From: Hyphococcus sp.
Lineage (GTDB): Bacteria; Pseudomonadota; Alphaproteobacteria; Caulobacterales; Parvularculaceae
Reading direction: 5' to 3'
Assembly (NCBI GenBank): GCA_021776245.1
Contig: JAJFGF010000004.1
Coordinates: 62,001 to 126,000 of the forward strand
DNA length: 64,000 bases
Shown here: piece by piece, positions 45,402 to 53,783 of the stretch
Position numbering within the stretch: position 1 is the stretch's first letter
Layout: each line of letters starts with the position of its first letter
Translations under genes and position numbers: made by a program
Notes under the pieces: generated by a model
Databases searched by the model: none
What the model was told of the DNA's origin: nothing
What the model saw: the letters and a program-made list of their open reading frames with translations, nothing else

Positions 45402-47090
45402 TCAAACCCGCAAATCGAGGCGTCCGTCCGTCACTAACGGTGCGAGCGGAATGTTGCTATTGAGCTGTGTGGGCGTCTCGTCGGTCGACGCATAAGCCAG
45501 GGTTCGTTCATTGGCGTCGTCATGCGCATGAGAGGCCGAATCGCGATCTGCGAGCTCAACATTGACATTGTCCAGACCGCTACGTGCAAGTTCACGTTGC
45601 AAAATGTCGATATTGCGCCGCATCAGATCAAGGGTCTGCTGCGAATCCGCATTGATCACTGCACGCACAAATTCACCGCCATCGCTTTCAAAAGCGATTG
45701 TAACACGGCCCAGTTCCGGCGGATTGAGGCGCAGCTCTAGCTTCGTTTCGCCATTGCGCTCGGATATCGCTGAAATTACCTGCGCCCAGGCGGCGCCGGC
45801 GGGCGCTGTCGTTGCCGGCGGCGCAAATTGAATTGGCGGTCGTTCTCCGCTTAGACTTGTTCGCGCAATCGCATCCGCTTCAATCATCGGCGCGCTGTAA
45901 ATGTCGTCCCCCGCAAGTCGCTCCGCCACGGCCGGCGCCGCAGCAAACGCCGATATGGTGACCGGCGCAGCAGTTGAAACTGTTGGCGTCATGGCCCCGG
46001 CTTCGCTGCGTGATGCGAAGCGCGGTTCGAAAGAACGTGTTTCGTCGCTGGCGGGGCCTGCGCTCTCAACGTCCAATAACACCTCATTATTTACCGGCGC
46101 TGTCTGACGTTTTGCTTCACTCGCCTGGGCCAGGATTGCTGCGTTTGCGTTCGGCGCTGATTCGATCGCTGCTTTCGTATTCCGTGGTGAGAAATTGGGT
46201 TCCCGGGCGTTTTCGCCAATTAAGAACTCATCGGCGGGCGCGCGAGCAGTCCCCATTGCCGCAAGTGTGGCGACGTCAAAAGGTTGGGTTTTGCCGAGCG
46301 GCGCGCTTTGATTATGTGCGGGCTTAATTTCGACATTGAGTGCGGGATTCGCGTCGATATTGACCGCGGCCTTAACGTCTATACTGGGCGCGGGCTGTTG
46401 TTCAATCTGCAAAGCTGGCGCATCTGGCGCCTCGCCAAAACTCAAGGCGTCAATCGGCGCTGCTGGAACTGACGCAAAACTCTGTTCGCCGGTCATGTGC
46501 CCACCGCCAGAAGCGCGGTTCTTGAACGCGCGAACATCATCTCCTTCGCCGCTAATCGCCGGCAATTCACGATTGTCCTGATTACCCGGTGCGTCCTCTG
46601 CATGCTTGGCGATCAGTGGCGCGTCATTCTTTACCACACGCACGCCAATTGAAAATTCCGGTCTCGTCCGCCCTCTTTCGTATTCAGCGCTGTCAGGCGT
46701 ATCCAATCGGTCAATCTGCTCAATGCTGTTGTCAGAAACGCTGCCGCCGCGAAGCCGGCGATCGAAACCATGTTGAACCAGGAATGTTTCGGCATCCGGA
46801 ACTTCACTGGCGCCGTCAATCTCAGAATTAACAGTCAGATCTTCCGGCGCATCGACGCCAAAGCCAGTTCCCGCCAAATCAAAATGGCCAAGAAAGCCGC
46901 CGCCAGCGCTATTCATCGTTGCCGGTACGGGTCCTTCCGCGCCGGCCGCAAGGCCTGCGTGAATGGTAAAGAAAGCGTTAACGGCGCTGAAATCGGGCGA
47001 ATGCTTCAACAGCTCCGGCGCTTCGCCAGCAACGGAAACGGCGCTATTGCCGGTGAGATTCATCAAAAAGGACAGGCCGGGTTGTTCCAT
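45402..47090 (-). CDS. fliK: Flagellar hook-length control protein FliK
   Basis: 562 residues. A long low-complexity N-terminal part rich in Ala, Glu and Asn is followed by the C-terminal Flg_hook domain (ETKLELRLNPPELGRVTIAF and LDLMRRNIDILQRELARSG, residues about 445-530). It measures hook length and switches the export gate. The N-terminal part is poorly conserved, as in all FliK proteins. Confidence 0.88.
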   Translation of the reverse strand: MEQPGLSFLMNLTGNSAVSVAGEAPELLKHSPDFSAVNAFFTIHAGLAAGAEGPVPATMNSAGGGFLGHFDLAGTGFGVDAPEDLTVNSEIDGASEVPDAETFLVQHGFDRRLRGGSVSDNSIEQIDRLDTPDSAEYERGRTRPEFSIGVRVVKNDAPLIAKHAEDAPGNQDNRELPAISGEGDDVRAFKNRASGGGHMTGEQSFASVPAAPIDALSFGEAPDAPALQIEQQPAPSIDVKAAVNIDANPALNVEIKPAHNQSAPLGKTQPFDVATLAAMGTARAPADEFLIGENAREPNFSPRNTKAAIESAPNANAAILAQASEAKRQTAPVNNEVLLDVESAGPASDETRSFEPRFASRSEAGAMTPTVSTAAPVTISAFAAAPAVAERLAGDDIYSAPMIEADAIARTSLSGERPPIQFAPPATTAPAGAAWAQVISAISERNGETKLELRLNPPELGRVTIAFESDGGEFVRAVINADSQQTLDLMRRNIDILQRELARSGLDNVNVELADRDSASHAHDDANERTLAYASTDETPTQLNSNIPLAPLVTDGRLDLRV

Positions 47091-47172
47091 ATCCGCGACA
47101 CTACCTTTGATAACTTATTTTTCAGTTACTCCCGCTATACGGGTGTGTGTCTCAAAACCGAACAGGTCACAC

Positions 47173-47475
47173 ATGATCCAGACCGCACCTTTGTTAACGC
47201 CAATTATTCCTAACACGGAACAGTCAAAGACGCCTGAAGGCGTCAAGGCGCGCGACGATGCGCTGCGCCAGGCGGCCAAGGAATTTGAAGCGACTTTTAT
47301 CGCCGAGATGCTCACCTATGCGGGGTTCGACAAAGCTCTTTCAAGCCGCTCCGGATTTGGCGGAGAAGCCTTTTCGCGGCTATTAATTGATTCATACGCC
47401 GCTGAAATTTCAGATAGCGGATCATTCGGCCTCGCAGACAAAATATATAATCAACTTAAGGACTTCCGGTCGTGA
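47173..47475 (+). CDS. flgJ: FlgJ-like rod-binding protein
   Basis: 100 residues from ATG 47173. The core AAKEFEATFIAEMLTYAGF and GGEAFSRLLIDSYAAEI match the N-terminal rod-binding domain of FlgJ; the muramidase domain of enterobacterial FlgJ is missing, as is common in alphaproteobacteria. It caps the growing rod. It overlaps the next gene. Confidence 0.83.
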   Translation: MIQTAPLLTPIIPNTEQSKTPEGVKARDDALRQAAKEFEATFIAEMLTYAGFDKALSSRSGFGGEAFSRLLIDSYAAEISDSGSFGLADKIYNQLKDFRS

Positions 47476-47858
47476 AAGAAAATCTCACCAAGATGAAAAC
47501 CATCATCCGCAACCTCGGACAGGTTCTTGAAAAAGAAAAGGCTGCGATCAAGAAGCGCGCCTATGACAAAATTGGCGAATTCGGCGCGCGGAAATCCGCG
47601 TTGCTTTCCGAATTCGATTCGATAACGGCGGCGATTGAAAACAGTGAAGCCGCCGAAGAAATGATTACTGAGCTTAATGCAGTGCGGGCCCAGGCGGAGG
47701 AAAATGCCGCTATTCTTGGCGCATTATCCAAAGGCGTTAAACAGGCGCGCATGCGGTTAAGGTCCATTGATCAGGCAAGCAGACGCGCAGGTATATACGG
47801 CCCTGACGGCGGCAAACTCGATTGCCCTGATGTCGCCACAATTAGCGCAAAAGTGTGA
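47472..47858 (+). CDS. flgN: FlgN-like export chaperone
   Basis: 128 residues from a GTG start that overlaps the flgJ stop. The whole protein is an alpha-helical coiled coil (IRNLGQVLEKEKAAIKKRAY to QAEENAAILGALSKGVKQA), with the YGPDGG end seen in FlgN-like proteins. It should hold FlgK and FlgL before export. Similarity is moderate. Confidence 0.6.
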   Translation: MKENLTKMKTIIRNLGQVLEKEKAAIKKRAYDKIGEFGARKSALLSEFDSITAAIENSEAAEEMITELNAVRAQAEENAAILGALSKGVKQARMRLRSIDQASRRAGIYGPDGGKLDCPDVATISAKV

Positions 47859-48056
47859 GCATTAAGGCATTGTTATCTAGTATCGTATAAAGTTTTTATA
47901 TCCAGCAAAATGCTGATTGCGGATAACTTAAATGGTTCTCCACTCTGCCCGAACGGCTTTCCCACCAATTTATTTTCGGTGACCGGCAACTCCCAGCGAG
48001 GTCGGCGTAACAGTAAATCAGTCTGTTGACTGATCGATCTCACATGGAGAAGTAAA
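47859..48056. promoter_or_regulatory. Flagellin promoter and leader
   Basis: 198 bases. It carries a hairpin (48017-48034) and a ribosome binding site GGAG 48045-48048. The promoter class is unclear; no sigma-54 site with correct spacing was found. Confidence 0.5.
48017..48034 (+). promoter_or_regulatory. Leader hairpin of flagellin mRNA
   Basis: ATCAGTC and GACTGAT pair around TGTT, 22 bases before the flagellin start. FlbT of Caulobacter destabilises flagellin mRNA by acting on its leader, so this is a candidate target. Confidence 0.5.
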
Positions 48057-49253
48057 ATGGCTAGTCTTTTAACAAATACCAGCGCGATGGTTGCGCTACA
48101 GAATATCCGCACGATCAGCTCCGATCTTGCAAAAGTTCAAGAACAAATTTCGACCGGTAAAAAAGTCGCCGGAGCACGCGATAACGCTGCTGTTTTCGCT
48201 ATCACCACGATTATGGATTCTGACGTTAAGGGTTTTCAGGCGATCTCGGCATCTTTGAACCTTGGTTCTTCAACTGTTGGTGTCGCCTCAGGCGCTTCTG
48301 AAACCATTACAAGCCTGTTGTCTGACATGAAAGGCGCCATCGTTGCCGCCCAGGAAGATAACGTTGACCGCACGAAAATCCAGGCGGATGTGGTTGAGCT
48401 GAGAAACCAAATCGCTTCGATCGTCAACGCAGCGAGCTTTAACGGACTGAACATGGTCAAGGGCGCCGGCAACGCTGACTTCCTCGCCTCGCTTGACCGC
48501 GATTCCGGCGGTTCGGTGACAGCGAGTTCAATTTCCGTTTCTCGTCAGAACCTTGAGACAGCAGCCGGCGTCGCCGTTGTTGGCCTCGATACGACAACGA
48601 CTACGGGCGTTAACGCTGGCGGCACCGCGGCTGCAGCGTTGGTTGCCGACACCAACACTTTTGCACTCGATATTGACGTTGGCGCCACATTTACGGCCGG
48701 CGATACTTATGAAGTCAAAATCGATGGCCGTAAGTTCGTCTATGAAGTTCAGACTGGCGACGATCATGACGATGTTGGCCAAGGCATCACCAACCTGATC
48801 AATAATGCAGGCCTTACCGGTATTGCCGCTGTGTTTACAGCTGGCGGCGCCGCAGATGCGCAGGTTGATATCACAAACACCAAGGGCACATCGGCTGCCA
48901 TTGAAGCAACTGTAACTGACGGCAGCGGCGGCGGATTAGGTAATTTGACGGGGCTCGACGTCTCGACCAAGGCCGGCGCTCAGGCCGCATTGGTCTCGAT
49001 TGAAGGTCTGATTCAGACGGCTGTTGACGCTTCCGCAGCTTTCGGGTCGTCACTTAAGCGGATCGATATTCAGATTACCTTCGTTTCTGATTTCACTGAC
49101 TCGCTGAAAACAGGTATTGGCGCCCTGGTTGACGCTGACCTTGAAGAAGCTTCGGCACGCTTGCAGTCACTGCAGGTTCAACAGCAGCTGGGTATTCAGG
49201 CGCTGTCAATCGCCAGCCAGTCCTCGCAAAATGTCCTGCGTCTGTTCCAGTAA
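48057..49253 (+). CDS. Flagellin
   Basis: 398 residues. The conserved ends are the N-terminal LLTNTSAMVALQNIRTISSD and the C-terminal LQSLQVQQQLGIQALSIASQ; the centre (about residues 160-300) is variable with Gly, Ala and Asp repeats. It forms the filament after secretion through the export channel. It is the only flagellin gene in the window, so it may be one of a dispersed set. The leader before it has a hairpin. Confidence 0.93.
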   Translation: MASLLTNTSAMVALQNIRTISSDLAKVQEQISTGKKVAGARDNAAVFAITTIMDSDVKGFQAISASLNLGSSTVGVASGASETITSLLSDMKGAIVAAQEDNVDRTKIQADVVELRNQIASIVNAASFNGLNMVKGAGNADFLASLDRDSGGSVTASSISVSRQNLETAAGVAVVGLDTTTTTGVNAGGTAAAALVADTNTFALDIDVGATFTAGDTYEVKIDGRKFVYEVQTGDDHDDVGQGITNLINNAGLTGIAAVFTAGGAADAQVDITNTKGTSAAIEATVTDGSGGGLGNLTGLDVSTKAGAQAALVSIEGLIQTAVDASAAFGSSLKRIDIQITFVSDFTDSLKTGIGALVDADLEEASARLQSLQVQQQLGIQALSIASQSSQNVLRLFQ

Positions 49254-49271
49254 CAGACACGACCTTAAAGG

Positions 49272-49295
49272 CGCCCGCGAAAGCGGGCGTCTTTT
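49272..49295 (+). terminator. Rho-independent terminator after flagellin
   Basis: CGCCCGC-GAAA-GCGGGCG is a perfect seven-base stem with a tetraloop, followed by TCTTTT. It lies 19 bases past the flagellin stop. Confidence 0.85.
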
Positions 49296-49330
49296 CACTA
49301 ACTAACTGATGAAAAGGGGTTGACGATCAC

Positions 49331-49720
49331 ATGATGAATGCGGGTTTGGCGGGGAATGCCTATAAATCAACATCGAACGCCACGGCGACGCCGCGCGGTG
49401 TGGAATACCAAACACTTGTGCGCCTCAATGGCGACCTTGGCGTGACAGAAAAAAAGAAACGAGAAGATTATCCAGCCTATATTCGCGCTTTGAGTAATAA
49501 TCTCAAATTCTGGACAATCGTCGGTGCTGATGCCGCTAGCGACACAAGCCCCCTGCCCGCGCAGCTTCGCGCACAGCTATTTTATCTTTACGAATATACG
49601 CAAGACCACACATTGAAAATTATCCGCGGCGACAAAACTTTGACTGTCGATCCACTTGTCGAGGTCAACAAGAATATCTTGAACGGACTGCGGGGCGCTC
49701 CCGCTGAACAGGAAACATGA
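49331..49720 (+). CDS. flaF: Flagellar regulator FlaF
   Basis: 129 residues. The family core is VEYQTLVRLNGDLGV-type start and EDYPAYIRALSNNLKFWTIV. FlaF and FlbT control flagellin production after transcription in alphaproteobacteria. The start codons ATG 49331 and 49334 are in frame, AAGGGG upstream. It overlaps flbT by four bases. Confidence 0.88.
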   Translation: MMNAGLAGNAYKSTSNATATPRGVEYQTLVRLNGDLGVTEKKKREDYPAYIRALSNNLKFWTIVGADAASDTSPLPAQLRAQLFYLYEYTQDHTLKIIRGDKTLTVDPLVEVNKNILNGLRGAPAEQET

Positions 49721-50118
49721 CCGGACTTGTCATAAAGCTCAAACCCAACGAAAAACTTCTTGTAAACGGCGTAATCATGCAAAACTGCGATCGCGCCGCA
49801 AAACTTCGCGTCCGCTCCAACAATGTTTCCATTCTACGTGCGCGTGATGCAATTCGCCCGGAGACCGCCAATACGCCCTTGCGGCGCATCTATTATATCG
49901 CACAACTTGCGCTCGCTGGCGAGGCGGATGTTACGGAAGCCACCGAGCAAATTCAAAATGGAATTGGGCCTCTTCGCGGCGTATTCGCCGGCGAGGCGCT
50001 CGACGAGCTTGACCGCGCCGCAGAAGCCGCCAAATCACAAAAATTCTTTGTTGTGATGCGCGCTGTCAAAAAGCTTTTCGATCTGGAAAACGCATTACTC
50101 GATCAGGCCTCTGCGTAG
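49717..50118 (+). CDS. flbT: Flagellin synthesis repressor FlbT
   Basis: 133 residues, typical of FlbT. The block LKPNEKLLVNGVIMQN near the start and PLRRIYYIAQLALAGE in the middle match the family. FlbT binds the flagellin leader and lowers mRNA stability. It overlaps both neighbours, so FlaF, FlbT and DUF1217 are made together. Confidence 0.9.
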   Translation: MTGLVIKLKPNEKLLVNGVIMQNCDRAAKLRVRSNNVSILRARDAIRPETANTPLRRIYYIAQLALAGEADVTEATEQIQNGIGPLRGVFAGEALDELDRAAEAAKSQKFFVVMRAVKKLFDLENALLDQASA

Positions 50119-50960
50119 TGGCTTATGTTCCTGCCATTCCGCTTGGCGGATTGCTGGGATGGCGCGTGTTCAATGAAAGCGCCGCACGACAATTTGACGC
50201 TTTCAGTAGTAGCGAAGCGGTAATTCGTGATGTTGCGTACTTTAAAGAGAATATCGCCAATGCGTCATCTCCGTTAGATCTGATTGAAGATCGGCGCCTG
50301 TTGACGGTTGCGCTCGGCGCTTTTGGTCTCGAGAACGAAATCAACAAAAAGGCGTTTATCCGTAAAGTTCTGGATGAGGGCACAGATCTCCCTGATTCCT
50401 TCGCAAATAGGCTGTCCGATTCCAACTGGAAGGAATTCTCGAAAGAATTCGGATACGGAAACATAACTCTTTCGCGTGTGTCCGTGCCGGAATTTCAAGA
50501 CAAAGTCGCACAACAATATCTTGAGCAAACATTTGAGGCGCGGGTCGGCGATGTCGATACAGATATGCGGCTGGCCATGAATTTTCGACGTCAGGTCGAA
50601 CGCATAGCCCAGGACCCAAACGTTGAACGCGTCGGCTGGTTCAAAATTATGGGCCAGCGTCCGTTGCGTGAAGTCGTCGAAGCCGCTTTCGGTTTGCCGA
50701 CGCAATTTGGAACTGCAGATATTGATAAGCAAAAAGAAGAGCTGGAGGAACGCGCATCAAATCTCTTTGGCGGTAAATCGCCGGCAATCTTCAGCGATCC
50801 AGAAGTCGTCGACGCCATGCTCCGCAAATTTTTTCTGCAGAATGAAATCAAAAACGGACCCAGCGCATCGACACCTGGCCTCGGAGCAATATCTCTTTTG
50901 ACGTCATCACCGTCGTCAAGCTTCCAGACGATCAATCTTATTCTTTCAAACGCGCGTTAA
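50118..50960 (+). CDS. DUF1217 flagellar protein
   Basis: 280 residues from a GTG start. The DUF1217 signature includes GWRVFNESAARQFDAF near residue 14, ALGAFGLENEINKKAFIRKV near residue 66 and ISFL-like ends. Members are found only beside flagellar genes of alphaproteobacteria. The function is not known. It is last of the flaF-flbT unit and converges with fliI, overlapping its end by four bases. Confidence 0.83.
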   Translation: MAYVPAIPLGGLLGWRVFNESAARQFDAFSSSEAVIRDVAYFKENIANASSPLDLIEDRRLLTVALGAFGLENEINKKAFIRKVLDEGTDLPDSFANRLSDSNWKEFSKEFGYGNITLSRVSVPEFQDKVAQQYLEQTFEARVGDVDTDMRLAMNFRRQVERIAQDPNVERVGWFKIMGQRPLREVVEAAFGLPTQFGTADIDKQKEELEERASNLFGGKSPAIFSDPEVVDAMLRKFFLQNEIKNGPSASTPGLGAISLLTSSPSSSFQTINLILSNAR

Positions 50961-52294
50961 GCCGCTGCATTCTCATCTTCGTCGTGCAAAATAGCGCGCA
51001 GGCTCTCGAAACTTTCCATGGTCCCTGCTTCCTGCTTGGCCGCAAGAAACGAGTCAAGTTGTGGCCATAGTTTCAATGCGCGATCGACCAGCGGATCAGC
51101 GCCATCTGCATAGAGCCCCGCGCGAACAATTGTTTCAGCGCCTTCATATGCGCGAATAACGCTGCGCGCTTCCATAAGCAGTTGGTTTTCCTCATCGCTT
51201 GCCGCCGCCGGCAGTGAGCGAGAAACACTACGAGAGATGTCCACCGCAGGAAATCGGCCGCGTTCTGCGATCTTTCGTTCGAGCACCACATGTCCATCGA
51301 GAATGCCGCGGATCATATCCGCGACCGGCTCATTCATATCGGATCCCTGAACGAGGACGGAAAAAATCGAGGTGATATCTCCTTTTCCCTCCTCGCCGGG
51401 CCCGGCCCGTTCAACAAGCGAAGCTATTGTACGGAAGGTCGACGGTGGAAAGGCATGAAGGGACGGCGGTTCCCCGGCGGAAACCGCAACCTCACGATGC
51501 GATTCAGCAAAGCGTGTGAGGGAATCAAAGACCAGCAGCACTTTTTTGCACCGGTCGCGGAAATATTCCGCGATCGCCATCGCCAAATAGGCCCCTTGTT
51601 TCTTTGCGAGCGGCGACTGATCGGCAGTCGAGGCGATCACAATTGCTTTTTTCATACCGTCAGCGCCGAGCGTATCGTTAACGAAAGAGCGCACTTCGCG
51701 CCCCCGCTCGCCAATTAAGGCGACAACCGTTACATCGGCTTCAACGCGCTGCGCGAGCTCTCCGAGAAGCATCGATTTGCCAACGCCGGCGCCCGCGAAC
51801 AATCCAAGGCGCTGTCCCTCGCATAGGGGCAATAGCGTATCAAAAACGCAATGACCGGTCGCAAGGCGCGGGCCGAGCCCTTTGCGCTTTGCAGCATTAG
51901 GCGCCCGTTGATCCAGCGCGTATGGGTGTTTGCCAACGCGCAAAGGACCGCCTTCCAAACAATTGCCAAAGGGGTCGATAATCCGGCCAAGCCATTGGTC
52001 ACAAGGGAAAATATGATCCCCATTGCGTTCCAGCATCGCGATATCGCCGCCCGCAACGCCGGCAAGAGACTCATAAGCAAACGCCGTCGCCAATTCACCG
52101 TCGATGGCAATAATCTTTGCACGTACCGTGCGGCCGGATGTTGTCGATACGCTGACTGTATCGCCCAGCTTGACCCAACCCGCGAGCCCGCCGATGCGCA
52201 GCGACATGCCGTCCGTAGCCGCCACGGTTCCATGGATCTGGGGCCCGGCAGCCTTCAGGATTTCCTCAATCGACACTTGTTCTAACAATGACAT
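50957..52294 (-). CDS. fliI: Flagellar export ATPase FliI
   Basis: 445 residues. Walker A GAGVGKS lies near residues 168-174 and the Walker B region is KVLLVFDSLTRFAESHREVA. It powers export of flagellar subunits with FliH. It is a single-gene unit, divergent from flgB. Its relatives include the F1 ATPase beta subunit and type III secretion ATPases, but the flagellar context decides the call. Confidence 0.94.
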   Translation of the reverse strand: MSLLEQVSIEEILKAAGPQIHGTVAATDGMSLRIGGLAGWVKLGDTVSVSTTSGRTVRAKIIAIDGELATAFAYESLAGVAGGDIAMLERNGDHIFPCDQWLGRIIDPFGNCLEGGPLRVGKHPYALDQRAPNAAKRKGLGPRLATGHCVFDTLLPLCEGQRLGLFAGAGVGKSMLLGELAQRVEADVTVVALIGERGREVRSFVNDTLGADGMKKAIVIASTADQSPLAKKQGAYLAMAIAEYFRDRCKKVLLVFDSLTRFAESHREVAVSAGEPPSLHAFPPSTFRTIASLVERAGPGEEGKGDITSIFSVLVQGSDMNEPVADMIRGILDGHVVLERKIAERGRFPAVDISRSVSRSLPAAASDEENQLLMEARSVIRAYEGAETIVRAGLYADGADPLVDRALKLWPQLDSFLAAKQEAGTMESFESLRAILHDEDENAAA

Positions 52295-52371
52295 TACAAC
52301 CTATGGTGTTAACCATTAATTCAATTTAAGTGGTCATATTTTGCCTACCGAATTCTTAAGGCGAAGTATAA
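52295..52371. promoter_or_regulatory. Divergent promoter region (fliI / flgB)
   Basis: 77 bases containing CAACCTATGGT (52297-52307), a TTAACCAT half-site and TTAATTCAATTTAAG. CtrA-type control is plausible. Confidence 0.5.
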
Positions 52372-52737
52372 ATGTTTAAAGAAATTAACATCTTACAGAC
52401 CGCATCCTTGATGGCCCGCCATGCGGCGGAGCGCCATTCAGTGATCGCCGAAAATATCGCGAACGCGAACACGCCCGGCTACAAGGCCAAAGATCTGGAG
52501 TCTTTCGGCGAGGCCTTTGCCCGCGGCTCAGCACTTTCCAAGGCCAGCGACAATAAGAGCCCATTCAGGACCGAGACCATAGCAGCAAAAGGCGCCGCCT
52601 CGCCTAATGGCAACACTGTTTCCATTGAGGACCAGATGTTTCGCAGTTCCGCCGCCTCTCGCGATCACGACACCGCCCTCACGATCTATTCAAAAGCACT
52701 GACAATGTTGCGCACAAGCCTCGGCGGCAATCAGTAG
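52372..52737 (+). CDS. flgB: Flagellar rod protein FlgB
   Basis: 121 residues. ASLMARHAAERHSVIAENIA and NANTPGYKAKDLESF are the conserved rod part. It forms the proximal rod. It starts the flgB-C-fliE-fliQ-flhA-fliR-flhB operon. Confidence 0.92.
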   Translation: MFKEINILQTASLMARHAAERHSVIAENIANANTPGYKAKDLESFGEAFARGSALSKASDNKSPFRTETIAAKGAASPNGNTVSIEDQMFRSSAASRDHDTALTIYSKALTMLRTSLGGNQ

Positions 52738-52748
52738 GAGCGCCCACA

Positions 52749-53141
52749 ATGAATCCTTTTGACAAAATCGCCTCTCTTTCAATGTCGGGCATGCGCGCCC
52801 AGGCAAACCGCATGCAAGTCGTCAGCGAAAACCTCGCAAACGCCGACACCCACGGATACAAACGCAAACTCGTTACCTTTGAAAATATCTTCGATCGTAA
52901 TACCGGAGCCAACAGCGTCGAAATGGGGCGTATTTCACTCGACAGCAAACCTGGCGACAAACTATTCGACCCGGATCATCCTTTCGCGGATGAGGATGGG
53001 TATGTAACCACATCAAATGTAAACGTCATGACTGAATTCGCCGATGCAACTGAGTCACGCCGCTCTTATGACGCCGGCCTCGAAGTATTTCGACAAGCCC
53101 GCGACATGTATGGCTCATTACTCGACATCTTGAGACGTTAA
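52749..53141 (+). CDS. flgC: Flagellar rod protein FlgC
   Basis: 130 residues. ASLSMSGMRAQANRMQVVSE and NLANADTHGYKRKLVTF at the start and RSYDAGLEVFRQARDMYGS at the end are typical. It forms the proximal rod with FlgB. It lies 11 bases behind flgB. Confidence 0.93.
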   Translation: MNPFDKIASLSMSGMRAQANRMQVVSENLANADTHGYKRKLVTFENIFDRNTGANSVEMGRISLDSKPGDKLFDPDHPFADEDGYVTTSNVNVMTEFADATESRRSYDAGLEVFRQARDMYGSLLDILRR

Positions 53142-53152
53142 GAGGGAAAATC

Positions 53153-53461
53153 ATGAAATTTGCTGCATTCCAGGCCGCACAATCATATTCCGGCGTCAAA
53201 ACCGCGCTCAAACCCGAAAAGCCGGCTGCAGATCCCGCGGCGCCCAATGGCGAAAGCGGCGGCGCTTTCAAGGCCGTGCATGAGATGACAAGCGCAGTCG
53301 CGCAGGGAGAGCGCGCAGCACAAGCCTATATGACCGGCAGCGCCGATCCCCACTCTGTTGTCGAGGCAATGGCCGCGGCGGAACTTGCTGTCGAGACGGC
53401 GGTCACTGTTCGCGACAAGGTTGTGGAAGCCTATCAAGAACTCATTCGTATGCCGATCTAA
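53153..53461 (+). CDS. fliE: MS-ring/rod adapter FliE
   Basis: 102 residues. The conserved C-terminal block includes VHEMTSAVAQGERAAQAYMTG and ELAVETAVTVRDKVVEAYQE. It links the MS ring to the rod. It ends 12 bases ahead of fliQ. Confidence 0.9.
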   Translation: MKFAAFQAAQSYSGVKTALKPEKPAADPAAPNGESGGAFKAVHEMTSAVAQGERAAQAYMTGSADPHSVVEAMAAAELAVETAVTVRDKVVEAYQELIRMPI

Positions 53462-53473
53462 CCTGGAATTGAC

Positions 53474-53740
53474 ATGGCTGAAGCGGAAATTATCGATATT
53501 ATGCGACAGTTTTTATGGGCTGGCGTCTGGATGGGCGCGCCAATGATCGGCGCCGCCCTCGTCATCGGCGTCTTTGTCGGCTTGTTCCAGGCGCTGACAT
53601 CGATCCAGGAACTAACCCTTACTTTTGCGCCGAAACTGCTCGGCATGCTGGTGGTGTACTGGCTTTGCGCCGGCTACATGGCGCGCATTTTACTTAAACT
53701 TTTCGACACCATTGTGATACCGACGATCGCAGGCATGTGA
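53474..53740 (+). CDS. fliQ: Flagellar export gate protein FliQ
   Basis: 88 residues with two membrane helices (WAGVWMGAPMIGAALVIGV and LLGMLVVYWLCAGYMARILL), the complete FliQ length. The signature QALTSIQELTLTFAPKL joins the helices. It is part of the export pore with FliP and FliR. Confidence 0.93.
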   Translation: MAEAEIIDIMRQFLWAGVWMGAPMIGAALVIGVFVGLFQALTSIQELTLTFAPKLLGMLVVYWLCAGYMARILLKLFDTIVIPTIAGM

Positions 53741-53783
53741 TTGTGGAGATTACGCCGCTCGCCTTTTTCCAGATAGTGACAAG

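Noticed and set aside
47941-48056. Sigma-54 promoter for flagellin
   Set aside because: GG and GC pairs were found, but with nine or eleven bases between them, not ten.
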